Source: an uncultured Phycisphaerae bacterium
GTDB taxonomy: Bacteria; Planctomycetota; Phycisphaerae; Phycisphaerales; SM1A02
DNA length: 6,178 nucleotides
Direction: 5' to 3'
Assembly: GCA_913046275.1 (NCBI GenBank)
Contig: CAJWSE010000064.1
Location: 1-6,178, forward strand
Position numbers and translations under genes: made by a program. Positions 1 to 6,178 of the stretch are shown piece after piece. Each line of letters starts with the position of its first letter. Within the stretch, counting starts at the first letter, position 1. The notes under the pieces were generated by a model. That model saw only the letters and a list, made by a program, of their open reading frames with translations. It was not told the DNA's origin and did no database searches.

Positions 1-1187
1 TCACTAAATTTAGCCGCACCCATTAATAACTCAGCTTTTTGCTCATCAATTAGCTGCGGGCGAACTCCAGTAGTATGCTCGGCGAAATTCAAATCATCAA
101 GTTTCATCGAGGGGATTATTTTTAACACTTCATTTAGAAATGTTTTTTTGCCATGAATTGGAACTTCATAGCCAATGTTTTTATAAATAAACTCCCTAAT
201 ATCTTTGTCTTTCATCAAATGAAACAAAGTCTTAGCGGTGCCTTCAGAAAAGTGAAACGATTCTATGAATCCCCTCGCCGTTTTTGCATTAAATCGTTCA
301 AGAACAGGCAACATAAGAGCTGTCGGCCCAAATCTAGTAACCCCCTCCTTGGTCATATCGGGGTCACCATGTACCGCGGCAAATGGCAATTTTGGATTCT
401 GAACGGTATAAACCTTTCCATTCAATACTTCTGGGCCGAAATAGAAACTACCAGAAACTGGAAGCACGGAATAATGTGCCCCTTTTCCCATTGTTTGCGC
501 AAGATGTAGGCTATACGTGCCTGCAGAAACAACTAGAAATTTACAGTGTATGGTGTCTCCTTGTTTCACCTGGACTTGGAATCCCGTATCTGTTCGAGTA
601 ATTTTGATGGCTTCATGAGACAACTTTACATCAACCGTTTTATCTGCAACTTGCTGCGCTTGCCGTACACAATTTTCAGTAACGCCTCCATAATCAATCG
701 CCCACCCGTCAGGGTCATACAAACCAAAAATTGTTTCTTCACGCTGTTTGCCATCTATCAATGCAACATGCGGCTCAATATCTGCTATTTCACTTGCGTC
801 AACTTCACGCAATGTAGGGTACAAATCGGCAATTGTAGAAAATCGTTCTTTTACAAAACGCACTTCTGATTCACCAACACCAAGCAGCATTTTTCCATAA
901 TTACGTTTAAGTGAATCATCACCTGACGCATTATTGACAAACTGCAACATCATGTCTGCTCCACTTCGTACATGTTCAGCCTTATCACGACTGTAATTCG
1001 TTTCTATATCACCACAATGCAATGTTTGGCTATTTGCATGCGCATTAGAATTCAGTGGATCTAGGTGATCATATTTCTCGATTAAACATATCCGCGCAAC
1101 ATCACTGTGCACTGCTAGGTTATAGAGCAAGGTCGCGCCGCTAATTCCGCCACCAATAATTAAAACTTCATATTCTCGATTTGCCAT
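1..1187 (-). CDS. mqo: Malate:quinone oxidoreductase, FAD-dependent (3' end outside window)
   Basis: This peripheral membrane flavoenzyme oxidises malate to oxaloacetate and passes the electrons directly to the quinone pool, serving the TCA cycle and the respiratory chain. The visible part is 395 codons. It opens with a Rossmann FAD-binding strand (VLIIGGGISGA, residues 8-18) and an acidic residue that should bind the ribose (E37). The family segment NSQTLHCGDIETNY follows at 52-65, with VSGSFYF, YTVQNPKLPFAAVHGDPD and RFGPTALMLPVLER in the middle and GVRPQ at 374-378. These segments match, from memory, the Helicobacter/Campylobacter branch of MQO (about 450 residues) better than the Corynebacterium/E. 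coli branch. The C-terminal FAD-contact region (PSPGATSCL-like) would lie beyond the left edge. The start is the ATG at 1185-1187, right before the Rossmann strand. I see no strong Shine-Dalgarno upstream of it. L-2-hydroxyglutarate oxidase is a less likely alternative. Confidence 0.9.
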   Translation of the reverse strand, partial: MANREYEVLIIGGGISGATLLYNLAVHSDVARICLIEKYDHLDPLNSNAHANSQTLHCGDIETNYSRDKAEHVRSGADMMLQFVNNASGDDSLKRNYGKMLLGVGESEVRFVKERFSTIADLYPTLREVDASEIADIEPHVALIDGKQREETIFGLYDPDGWAIDYGGVTENCVRQAQQVADKTVDVKLSHEAIKITRTDTGFQVQVKQGDTIHCKFLVVSAGTYSLHLAQTMGKGAHYSVLPVSGSFYFGPEVLNGKVYTVQNPKLPFAAVHGDPDMTKEGVTRFGPTALMLPVLERFNAKTARGFIESFHFSEGTAKTLFHLMKDKDIREFIYKNIGYEVPIHGKKTFLNEVLKIIPSMKLDDLNFAEHTTGVRPQLIDEQKAELLMGAAKFS

Positions 1188-1207
1188 GTCTGGTAGAGTA
1201 ACACTTG

Positions 1208-1213
1208 AAGGAG
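1208..1213 (+). promoter_or_regulatory. Ribosome binding site that sets the cupin start
   Basis: AAGGAG lies six bases before the ATG at 1220. This selects that ATG over the in-frame TTG at 1205, which would overlap the ribosome binding site itself. Confidence 0.75.
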
Positions 1214-1219
1214 CAAAGG

Positions 1220-1591
1220 ATGAACTTAGAATTTCCACATTTTTGTACTTGTGATGAAAAAATTTCGAAAGTCAGTTCTTATCAAATTGATGTCAAAGAA
1301 CATGGCAACGGAACACTGGTAAGCCAAAATATAAAATGCCACAGTGTACGACTCGCAGAAACCAAACCAGGTGGAGCATACGACTGGCATCCAGCGCCTC
1401 GAAGACAATACGTTATTACCCTGGCAGGCAGCGTCGAATTCACCTTCGGTAACGGTGAAATGCTCACCATAAAACCAGGCGATATTTTTCTCGCTGATGA
1501 TTTAGAGGGCAAAGGACACAAATGGCAAATCATTAGCGATGAACCTTGGCGTCGCCTCTACGTGCATCTGGACAAGGCGCCAGCCACGTAA
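1220..1591 (+). CDS. Small single-domain cupin protein of unknown function
   Basis: This is a 123-residue soluble protein made almost entirely of one cupin (double-stranded beta-helix) domain. Cupin motif 1 is seen as WHPAPRRQYVITLAGSVE (56-73) and motif 2 as PGDIFLADDLEGKGH (86-100). The pattern of WH-x-x-P-R-RQ followed later by GKGH is a recognisable small-cupin signature. The usual HxH and Glu metal ligands of motif 1 are not intact: H57 and H100 remain and Q63 sits where Glu is common. Metal binding and catalysis are therefore uncertain. Several Cys (C9, C11, C40) lie in the N-terminal part. The gene is divergent from mqo with a 32-bp gap and its stop codon touches the tatA stop. No substrate can be read from the sequence. 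A sugar- or amino-acid-derived ligand or a regulatory role is possible but unsupported. Confidence 0.85.
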   Translation: MNLEFPHFCTCDEKISKVSSYQIDVKEHGNGTLVSQNIKCHSVRLAETKPGGAYDWHPAPRRQYVITLAGSVEFTFGNGEMLTIKPGDIFLADDLEGKGHKWQIISDEPWRRLYVHLDKAPAT

Positions 1592-1903
1592 TTAATCTTC
1601 TTGACTTGAAATTTCTTCCGCTTCCTTCGCAGGATCTGGTGTCAGTTTTGCTGGTGGCAAATCAGTGTTTTTTTGCTGCTCAATTTCTCTATTCGATTGC
1701 AGATCTGCCTCGGCATCAATTTCGTCACCGATACCTTTAATCCCTTTTTTAAACTCAATGATAGATTTACCCAAGTTTCGACCAACCTCTGGCAGTCGTT
1801 TACCAAAAATTAAAAGGCCAATTACAAGTAGGACCGTAATTTCGGCCCAACCAGGCATGCCGGCTAAAGCTAGGTTTTGAGTTGCAAAGATTGATATTGT
1901 CAT
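1592..1903 (-). CDS. tatA: Twin-arginine translocase subunit TatA/TatE family
   Basis: TatA oligomerises in the inner membrane to form the pore of the Tat system, which exports folded proteins bearing twin-arginine signals. The 103-residue protein has the standard order: a short N-terminal segment, a transmembrane helix (about 20-34, WAEITVLLVIGLLIF), the FG hinge (33-34), then an amphipathic helix (KRLPEVGRNLGKSIIEFKKGIKG). A charged, low-complexity C-terminal tail rich in E, D, P and Q follows from about residue 60. It has no TatB-like long extension. The N-terminal extension before MPGWAE is slightly long; an internal Met at residue 16 could start a shorter protein. The ATG at 1901-1903 is preferred because AAGGA stands eight bases upstream. 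No tatC or tatB is adjacent, so the gene is probably monocistronic. Confidence 0.93.
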   Translation of the reverse strand: MTISIFATQNLALAGMPGWAEITVLLVIGLLIFGKRLPEVGRNLGKSIIEFKKGIKGIGDEIDAEADLQSNREIEQQKNTDLPPAKLTPDPAKEAEEISSQED

Positions 1904-1911
1904 GAGTCTTT

Positions 1912-1916
1912 TCCTT
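1912..1916 (-). promoter_or_regulatory. Ribosome binding site of tatA
   Basis: AAGGA on the minus strand ends eight bases before the tatA ATG. It supports the longer start over the internal Met codon at residue 16. Confidence 0.6.
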
Positions 1917-1938
1917 GACTTAAATACGCAGTGCTGTC

Positions 1939-1967
1939 ATTCTATCGGAGAGAGGGGCACTTATCTA
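1939..1967 (-). promoter_or_regulatory. Candidate sigma70-type promoter for tatA
   Basis: On the minus strand a -35-like TAGATA (1962-1967, four of six consensus bases) and a -10-like TAGAAT (1939-1944, five of six) are separated by exactly 17 bases. The -10 lies 35 bases before the tatA ATG, leaving a leader of about 25-30 bases that contains the AAGGA site. This is pattern matching only; AT-rich intergenic DNA gives such matches by chance. Confidence 0.4.
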
Positions 1968-2013
1968 TCCCCTATTTGGCATAAATCATACAACTGACCG
2001 ATGTATACAACAT

Positions 2014-3231
2014 ATGAAACTACTTTCCCTTACATGCACAACCATTCTTATTGGGCTTATAAGTTGTACTAACACGAAAACTGCGCCTAAAGTGGACACT
2101 TCTGTTACGAATTATTCAAAACCACTTAAGCCAGGTCAGCCAGCGCTAGAATTCGTTACATATCAAGAATGGCCCGATATAGGGCGCGCATGGCAATCGC
2201 GGGACTTATTCCTACAAGATTCCGTTGACTATAGCATAGAGTGGTTTAAAGCACCTTCGAGCAAAATGTGGTTCCCGATTGAAGGGGTCACGCATGAACA
2301 AGCAAAAAAATCTGTCATAGAATTTAAGAAAATTCTCCAAGTAGCTTCTTCCGAAGAGGAGTTCATAAGCGCCATTAAGGATCGTTTTAATGTCTATCAA
2401 TCAGTAGGATGCGATGGTGATGGGACTGTCCTCTTCACTGGATATTACTCGCCTGACTTTCAAGCATCTCGTACACAAAGCAATCAATTCAAAGCACCGC
2501 TCTATAATAGACCTGATGATTTAGCCACAGATCCACACTCTGGGCAACCGCTAGGACGGCTAACTTCATCAGGCGCTATTGAACCCTGGCCATCCAGAAA
2601 AGCGCTTGAGTCATCTGGAGAACTTCATGGGACCGAACTTGTATACGTTCGTGACGACCTTGACGCCTACACAATTCATGTCAACGGCTCTGCAAGACTT
2701 CGAATGGACGATGGCGAGATTGCATACATTGGCTATGCTGGCAAAACAGATAAACCATACAAAGGACTTGGGCATTCTGTCTTGGAAGCAGGGCTCATCC
2801 CACCCGATGGTTTATCACTTCGTGCTATCCGAAGAATGTATAACAAAAACCCAGAACAAATCAAAAGTTTAATTGACAATAATGAATCTTATGTCTTTTT
2901 TAGAGAATACGATGGAAGCAACTGGCCTGCAGGCTCACTTGGAGTGCCAGTAACGGCAAGACGGTCGGTAGCAACAGATAAAAAGATTTTTCCACGTGGT
3001 GGCGTGGTGCTTGTCGACACGACTGTGCAAAATCTCGCCGGTAAATCCGATTCATTTACGCAATTTATGACTGACCAGGATACCGGCGGAGCAATTCGTG
3101 CACCTGGACGAGCGGATCTCTTTATGGGTGTTGGGCCAACTGCTGGCATTAAAGCTGGTGGACAATACGCAGAGGGGCGATTGTTTTATCTCTTCTTAAA
3201 ACCAGAATCAATCGCAAGCGTCGAGCCGTAA
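2014..3231 (+). CDS. mltA: Membrane-bound lytic murein transglycosylase A (MltA, GH102), lipoprotein
   Basis: MltA-family enzymes cleave the MurNAc-GlcNAc bond of peptidoglycan and leave 1,6-anhydro-MurNAc ends, aiding wall turnover. This 405-residue protein starts with a lipoprotein signal (lipobox L15-I16-S17-C18). Thr at +2 rather than Asp suggests outer-membrane sorting facing the periplasm. The MltA domain is visible as FTGYYSP (141-147), APLYNRPDDL (161-170) and a run from about 192 to 254 with YVRDDLDAY, HVNGSARL and GYAGK. The C-terminal 3D domain (about 328-395) keeps its three conserved aspartates: D335 in VVLVD, D356 in QDTGGAI and D368 in RADLFMG, the last expected to be the catalytic acid. 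The length is close to the family's usual 350-410. The start places the signal peptide correctly, although no Shine-Dalgarno is visible. The last 24 bases overlap the end of the ubiD-like gene on the other strand. Confidence 0.93.
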   Translation: MKLLSLTCTTILIGLISCTNTKTAPKVDTSVTNYSKPLKPGQPALEFVTYQEWPDIGRAWQSRDLFLQDSVDYSIEWFKAPSSKMWFPIEGVTHEQAKKSVIEFKKILQVASSEEEFISAIKDRFNVYQSVGCDGDGTVLFTGYYSPDFQASRTQSNQFKAPLYNRPDDLATDPHSGQPLGRLTSSGAIEPWPSRKALESSGELHGTELVYVRDDLDAYTIHVNGSARLRMDDGEIAYIGYAGKTDKPYKGLGHSVLEAGLIPPDGLSLRAIRRMYNKNPEQIKSLIDNNESYVFFREYDGSNWPAGSLGVPVTARRSVATDKKIFPRGGVVLVDTTVQNLAGKSDSFTQFMTDQDTGGAIRAPGRADLFMGVGPTAGIKAGGQYAEGRLFYLFLKPESIASVEP

Positions 3232-5049
3232 CGCTGGAGGCCACTTCCGTACACCTTTTCCGTTTCTTTCATCACCTTGTATCTTCATAGTTCCATCAAA
3301 CCCAATGGCTTCGTCGTAATAATGCATATCACGAGAAGGGTCAAAGGACGCTGCAAAATTAAAGAATACTTCGCTTAGGGAATCAATATTGATGCCATCA
3401 TCAACAACAAATAAAAGTGATGCCGATGGATTGAGTTTATGCATTGACTGCAATGCTCTTGCACCATCGCCCCCAAGCTGTTTAGCAACAGATTCAATAA
3501 TGAGAGCCCCCTCTTTTGGCTTTGCACTAGTAGCATCAAATCCGATTTTGCCACCCGCCCCAAGAGCTGGCGCAGCATGATCGAGAATATCTACGGCGCC
3601 ACGAACAACTTCGATATCGTTATGAATATCAATTCCCGATAGAGTATCAAGCACCTCTCGTTCATCATGTACATTGACATGATCATTAACAACAACAATC
3701 ATTTTTGTCCAAGCAAGCTGGCCGGCACCCCAAATCGCATGCATCACTTTTCGAGCTTGTTCAGCATATTCTGGTTTAATTTTGACAAATACGCAATTGT
3801 GAAATGTACCGAATTCAGGAAGGTGATAATCGATAATCTCTGGAATCATAACTTGCAATAATGGCAACATAATTCGCTCAGTCGCTTTACCCAGGTAATA
3901 ATCCTCCTGAGGAGGAGGACCTACAACTGTCGCCGGAAATATAGGATTTTTCCTATGCGTAACAGCCGTTACATTTACTATTGGATAGCGATCTGGCATC
4001 GAGTAAAAACCTGTATGGTCACCGAATGGGCCTTCAAACACCGCACCCTCACCCAGTTCGCTATCCTCGGGATCCCAACCACAGTGCCCACAATCTGTAT
4101 TGACATACCCCTCAATTACAAATTCACTGTTTGCCGGAACCCATAGAGGAACGGTCTTTGCACGAACCAATTTGAGCCCCTTGCCCTGCAGATAGCCGGC
4201 CATTAGCAACTCGCTCATACCTGGTGGTAATGGACATGTAGCTGCATAAGGAAGAACTGTCTCCCCACCAAAACAAATTGCAATCGGCATAGGCTCGCCT
4301 ATTTCTTTCCAAGAACGCCAGTGGGCGGCTCCATCATGAGTTAGATGGCAATGCATAGCTAAATGCGTTTCATCAATGAGTTGAGAGCGATACATCCCGA
4401 TATTGTGTGATTTTGGTTTAGGCACATTACGATCATCTGCATGAATTGTGTGCATACCAGCAAAAGTAATAAATCGGCCTTCGCCACTTGAGGTGCCTGA
4501 CTGCACTGCTGAAAAATCATATCCCACTTTTTCAGGATTACCATCAAATGGCCAACATTTTATGATTGGCAAACGTTTAAGATTTACATCACCTTCTTTT
4601 GTCGTCAACACAACTTCTTGGCACACAGCACGTTTAACACGCTTAGGCTTCATGCTCAGCAACGGCTTAAATTGTTTTGCCATGCGAATCAAATCTTTCA
4701 GCCCAGATGGCGGCTTCATTTGAGTAAACTGGCGAATTCTTGATGCAATTTCATCAAACCCTTCCCCCCCAAGCGCCTGCTCCATTCTGTAGTAAGAACC
4801 AAAGGTATTAATCACTAATGGAAAATCGCAACCTTTGATATTCTCAAGCAATAATGCTTGCCCGCCGCGCACTTCGCGACCAGGATCAAAAGAATTCGCT
4901 GTTGCGCTTGCTGTAGGTGCTTCTTTAAAAGCCTCTTGTTGAGCAAGCGCCGTGACTTCAAGAAAAGGCGATACTTCTTCTGAAATGCGAAGCAACTCGC
5001 CTTCGTTTTCTAATTGCTTCAAGAACGATTGTAAACATGCATGAGACAT
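3208..5049 (-). CDS. UbiD-family decarboxylase, long form, probably quinone biosynthesis
   Basis: UbiD-family enzymes use prenylated FMN (made by UbiX) to decarboxylate aromatic or conjugated acids. Close paralogues act in ubiquinone synthesis (UbiD) and in the futalosine route to menaquinone (MqnL). This 613-residue protein begins with the typical LQSFLKQLENEGELLRI helix (6-22). It carries SHNIGMYR (214-221), HLAMHCHL (229-236), VPANSEFVIEGYV (304-316, the segment expected to supply active-site glutamates), FEGPFGDHTGFYS (338-350), NPIFPATVVGPPPQED (368-383) and a closing RKWPPALRLD. It is longer than E. coli UbiD (497), as in the roughly 600-residue forms I recall from Bacteroidetes and Planctomycetes. 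The ATG at 5047-5049 is chosen because the helix follows at once; the upstream GTG at 5064 would overlap the divergent ABC gene. The exact substrate cannot be fixed: no ubiX, mqn or ubi gene is present here. A catabolic decarboxylase is possible but less likely. Confidence 0.88.
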   Translation of the reverse strand: MSHACLQSFLKQLENEGELLRISEEVSPFLEVTALAQQEAFKEAPTASATANSFDPGREVRGGQALLLENIKGCDFPLVINTFGSYYRMEQALGGEGFDEIASRIRQFTQMKPPSGLKDLIRMAKQFKPLLSMKPKRVKRAVCQEVVLTTKEGDVNLKRLPIIKCWPFDGNPEKVGYDFSAVQSGTSSGEGRFITFAGMHTIHADDRNVPKPKSHNIGMYRSQLIDETHLAMHCHLTHDGAAHWRSWKEIGEPMPIAICFGGETVLPYAATCPLPPGMSELLMAGYLQGKGLKLVRAKTVPLWVPANSEFVIEGYVNTDCGHCGWDPEDSELGEGAVFEGPFGDHTGFYSMPDRYPIVNVTAVTHRKNPIFPATVVGPPPQEDYYLGKATERIMLPLLQVMIPEIIDYHLPEFGTFHNCVFVKIKPEYAEQARKVMHAIWGAGQLAWTKMIVVVNDHVNVHDEREVLDTLSGIDIHNDIEVVRGAVDILDHAAPALGAGGKIGFDATSAKPKEGALIIESVAKQLGGDGARALQSMHKLNPSASLLFVVDDGINIDSLSEVFFNFAASFDPSRDMHYYDEAIGFDGTMKIQGDERNGKGVRKWPPALRLDACD

Positions 5050-5071
5050 CTTGGAATGGTACACTCTATTA

Positions 5072-5983
5072 GTGTCAGCGATAAAAATTCAAGACGTTGA
5101 GAAAACATATAAAGGGAAAGTGCACGCACTTCGTGGTATTTCTATAGAAATGCATGATGGTGAAATTTTCGGGCTTCTCGGTCCAAATGGTGCGGGCAAA
5201 TCGACTCTTGTCAAGATTTTAATGTCTGTCATTCATGCTTCTAGGGCATCGGGCACAGTCCTAAACAAACCTATTGGCAGTCGAGAATCCTTAGAACTCG
5301 TTGGCTATCTACCAGAGCACCACCGCTTCCCTTACTACCTCAGTGGCGAGCAAGTCCTCGACCACTACGCCGCACTATCAAAGGTAATACGAAGAGATCG
5401 GCGGTCTAGAGCATCATCATTGCTAAGCCGCCTTGGTCTCCAGGGATGGGAAAAGAAAAAAGTAAGCACCTATTCGAAAGGCATGCTGCAACGGCTAGGA
5501 ATTGCTCAAGCTCTTATATGCAATCCAAAACTGCTTATCCTTGATGAACCTACTGACGGCGTTGACCCCGTTGGGCGGCGAGAGATTCGTGATTTGCTTT
5601 CAGAGCTGAAGGATGAAGGTAAAGCAATTTTCCTAAACAGTCATCTTTTAAGTGAACTTGAAATGGTCTGCGACAAAGTTGCAATTATGGTCAAAGGCCA
5701 AGTAACCATGCAAGGAACTATCGAATCACTCACTGCAGATTCAAAAAGATACGAGATTACAATCGCTGGAGCAACCCCGATTTGGGCGAATGAGTACTGC
5801 GACTCGATTGATGAAGAAGTCATGCTAATAAAGGGAAATGACCCTAACTTAATACAATCGCTTCTAGATCGGCTACGACATGAACAATACGTCATTGAAT
5901 CCGTAAAGCCTGTTCAAGACAATTTAGAAGATCTATTTATGCGTGCCGTTGACCATACTGATACGCCAGGAGCAATTCGATGA
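5072..5983 (+). CDS. ABC transporter ATP-binding protein (ABC-2 exporter type)
   Basis: This 303-residue cytoplasmic ATPase powers an ABC-2-type exporter together with the permease that follows. It has Walker A GPNGAGKST (37-45), a Q-loop region GYLPEHHRFP (78-87) with Glu in place of the usual Gln (common in this group), the degenerate signature YSKGMLQR (134-141), Walker B LLILDEP (154-160), D-loop DGVDP (162-166) and H-loop NSH (189-191). A C-terminal domain of about 80 residues follows, as in GldA/CcmA-like proteins. I prefer the GTG at 5072 (MSAIKIQDV) because the domain's first strand starts there. The TTG at 5051 would add seven residues and run into the ubiD start. Neither start has a strong Shine-Dalgarno. 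The substrate is not readable; exporters of this type move lipids, drugs, polysaccharides or unknown cargo. Confidence 0.93.
   Translation: MSAIKIQDVEKTYKGKVHALRGISIEMHDGEIFGLLGPNGAGKSTLVKILMSVIHASRASGTVLNKPIGSRESLELVGYLPEHHRFPYYLSGEQVLDHYAALSKVIRRDRRSRASSLLSRLGLQGWEKKKVSTYSKGMLQRLGIAQALICNPKLLILDEPTDGVDPVGRREIRDLLSELKDEGKAIFLNSHLLSELEMVCDKVAIMVKGQVTMQGTIESLTADSKRYEITIAGATPIWANEYCDSIDEEVMLIKGNDPNLIQSLLDRLRHEQYVIESVKPVQDNLEDLFMRAVDHTDTPGAIR
5968..5972 (+). promoter_or_regulatory. Ribosome binding site of the permease, inside the ATPase gene
   Basis: AGGAG lies in the last codons of the ATPase gene, seven bases before the permease ATG at 5980. It shows that the permease start is real and that the two genes are translated from one message. 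Confidence 0.75.
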
Positions 5984-6178
5984 TCCAGTTTAAAACACTT
6001 CTCATCGATGCGTATCGTCAGCTTAGCGCAGCTAAATTATTTTGGCTCACTCTTGGGCTTTCAATTTTAATCGTAATATTATTTGGATCAATAGGTTTTA
6101 ACGACCAAGGCATCTCCATGTTCTTCGGAGCATTCAACATCGAATCAGAAGGAATAAAAGCCGGGAGCCCATGGGCAA
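5980..6178 (+). CDS. ABC-2 type transporter permease (5' part, cut by window edge)
   Basis: Sixty-six codons of an integral membrane protein are visible, beginning MIQFKTLLIDAYRQL. A short amphipathic N-terminus is followed by a hydrophobic helix at about residues 20-40 (LFWLTLGLSILIVILFGSIGF), then a polar stretch (FNIESEGIKAGSPWA) likely on the far side of the membrane. The pattern of a cytoplasmic N-terminal helix, the first membrane span and then a large outer loop fits ABC-2 permeases. The ATG overlaps the ATPase stop as ATGA, with AGGAG seven bases upstream, so the genes are translationally coupled. The N-terminal style resembles permeases I recall from Planctomycetes, but that is a weak impression. 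The remaining transmembrane segments lie beyond the right edge, so the family cannot be confirmed from this part alone. Confidence 0.8.
   Translation, partial: MIQFKTLLIDAYRQLSAAKLFWLTLGLSILIVILFGSIGFNDQGISMFFGAFNIESEGIKAGSPWA

Larger units (their letters stand above)
1904..2013. other. Divergent intergenic region between tatA and mltA
   Basis: This 110-bp gap is the largest non-coding stretch in the window and must hold the promoters of both flanking genes. It contains the candidate tatA promoter and a small inverted repeat, AGGGG (1953-1957) and CCCCT (1969-1973), around an 11-base centre that covers the tatA -35-like hexamer. On the plus strand I find no -35/-10 pair with good spacing for mltA. 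A perfect 8-bp palindrome, TGTATACA (2002-2009), sits just before the mltA start, and no Shine-Dalgarno is visible there. Confidence 0.5.

Noticed and set aside
153..869. Three overlapping plus-strand open frames of 72-118 codons
   Set aside because: They lie entirely antisense to mqo, whose minus-strand translation shows strong family motifs throughout. Their own translations show no recognisable domain.
1915..1944. TTGACT followed by an AT-containing stretch, considered as a plus-strand promoter for mltA
   Set aside because: At 17-base spacing the -10 position reads CATTCT, a poor match, and the bases overlap the tatA ribosome binding site.
2002..2009. Perfect 8-bp palindrome TGTATACA just before the mltA start, considered as an operator or as a -10 element
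   Set aside because: It is short and AT-rich, so expected by chance. As a -10 (TATACA at 2004) it would leave almost no leader, and there is no -35 at suitable spacing.
2579..2872. A 97-codon plus-strand open frame inside mltA in another frame
   Set aside because: It overlaps the conserved MltA domain and its translation has no recognisable family features. It is a shadow frame.
4448..4723. A 91-codon plus-strand open frame opposite the UbiD-like gene
   Set aside because: It is antisense to conserved UbiD sequence and has no family features or clear ribosome binding site.
1..6178. Search for defence islands, CRISPR repeats, transposon ends, tRNA genes and riboswitches
   Set aside because: Nearly all of the sequence is taken by seven recognisable genes. 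I saw no direct-repeat arrays, transposase motifs, tRNA cloverleaf or long structured leader.

Overview
The window is a densely packed stretch of bacterial chromosome with seven protein-coding genes, the first and last cut by the window edges. I see no tRNA, rRNA, mobile element, CRISPR array or long repeat. The base composition is moderately AT-rich by eye. The organism is Gram-negative: it has an MltA-type lytic transglycosylase with a lipobox whose +2 residue is not Asp, so an outer-membrane lipoprotein is expected. The TatA sequence (LPEVGRNLGKS, then EFKKGIKG), the long UbiD form and the ABC-2 exporter resemble what I recall from Planctomycetes, especially Phycisphaerae-like lineages. That placement is an inference and is only moderately secure. 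The malate:quinone oxidoreductase is of the Helicobacter/Campylobacter type, so other groups remain possible.

Layout from left to right: (1) 1-1187, minus strand, the first 395 codons of a malate:quinone oxidoreductase. (2) 1220-1591, plus strand, a 123-residue cupin protein that starts 32 bp from mqo, divergently. (3) 1592-1903, minus strand, tatA, whose stop codon directly abuts the cupin stop. (4) A 110-bp divergent intergenic region, the only sizeable non-coding gap, with a plausible tatA promoter. (5) 2014-3231, plus strand, an mltA-like lytic transglycosylase. (6) 3208-5049, minus strand, a UbiD-family decarboxylase whose end overlaps mltA by 24 bp, convergently. (7) 5072-5983, plus strand, an ABC transporter ATPase, then from 5980 its ABC-2 permease, joined by an ATGA overlap and cut by the right edge.

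The genes do not form one pathway. Strands alternate, and apart from the ATPase-permease pair each gene appears to be its own transcription unit. Two genes concern the quinone pool: MQO passes electrons from malate to quinone, and the UbiD-like enzyme probably acts in menaquinone or ubiquinone synthesis. Three concern the cell envelope: TatA, MltA and the ABC exporter. I found no convincing undescribed system. The points worth a second look are the compact gene junctions, a CxxC-containing segment in the UbiD protein, and the uncharacterised cupin next to mqo.
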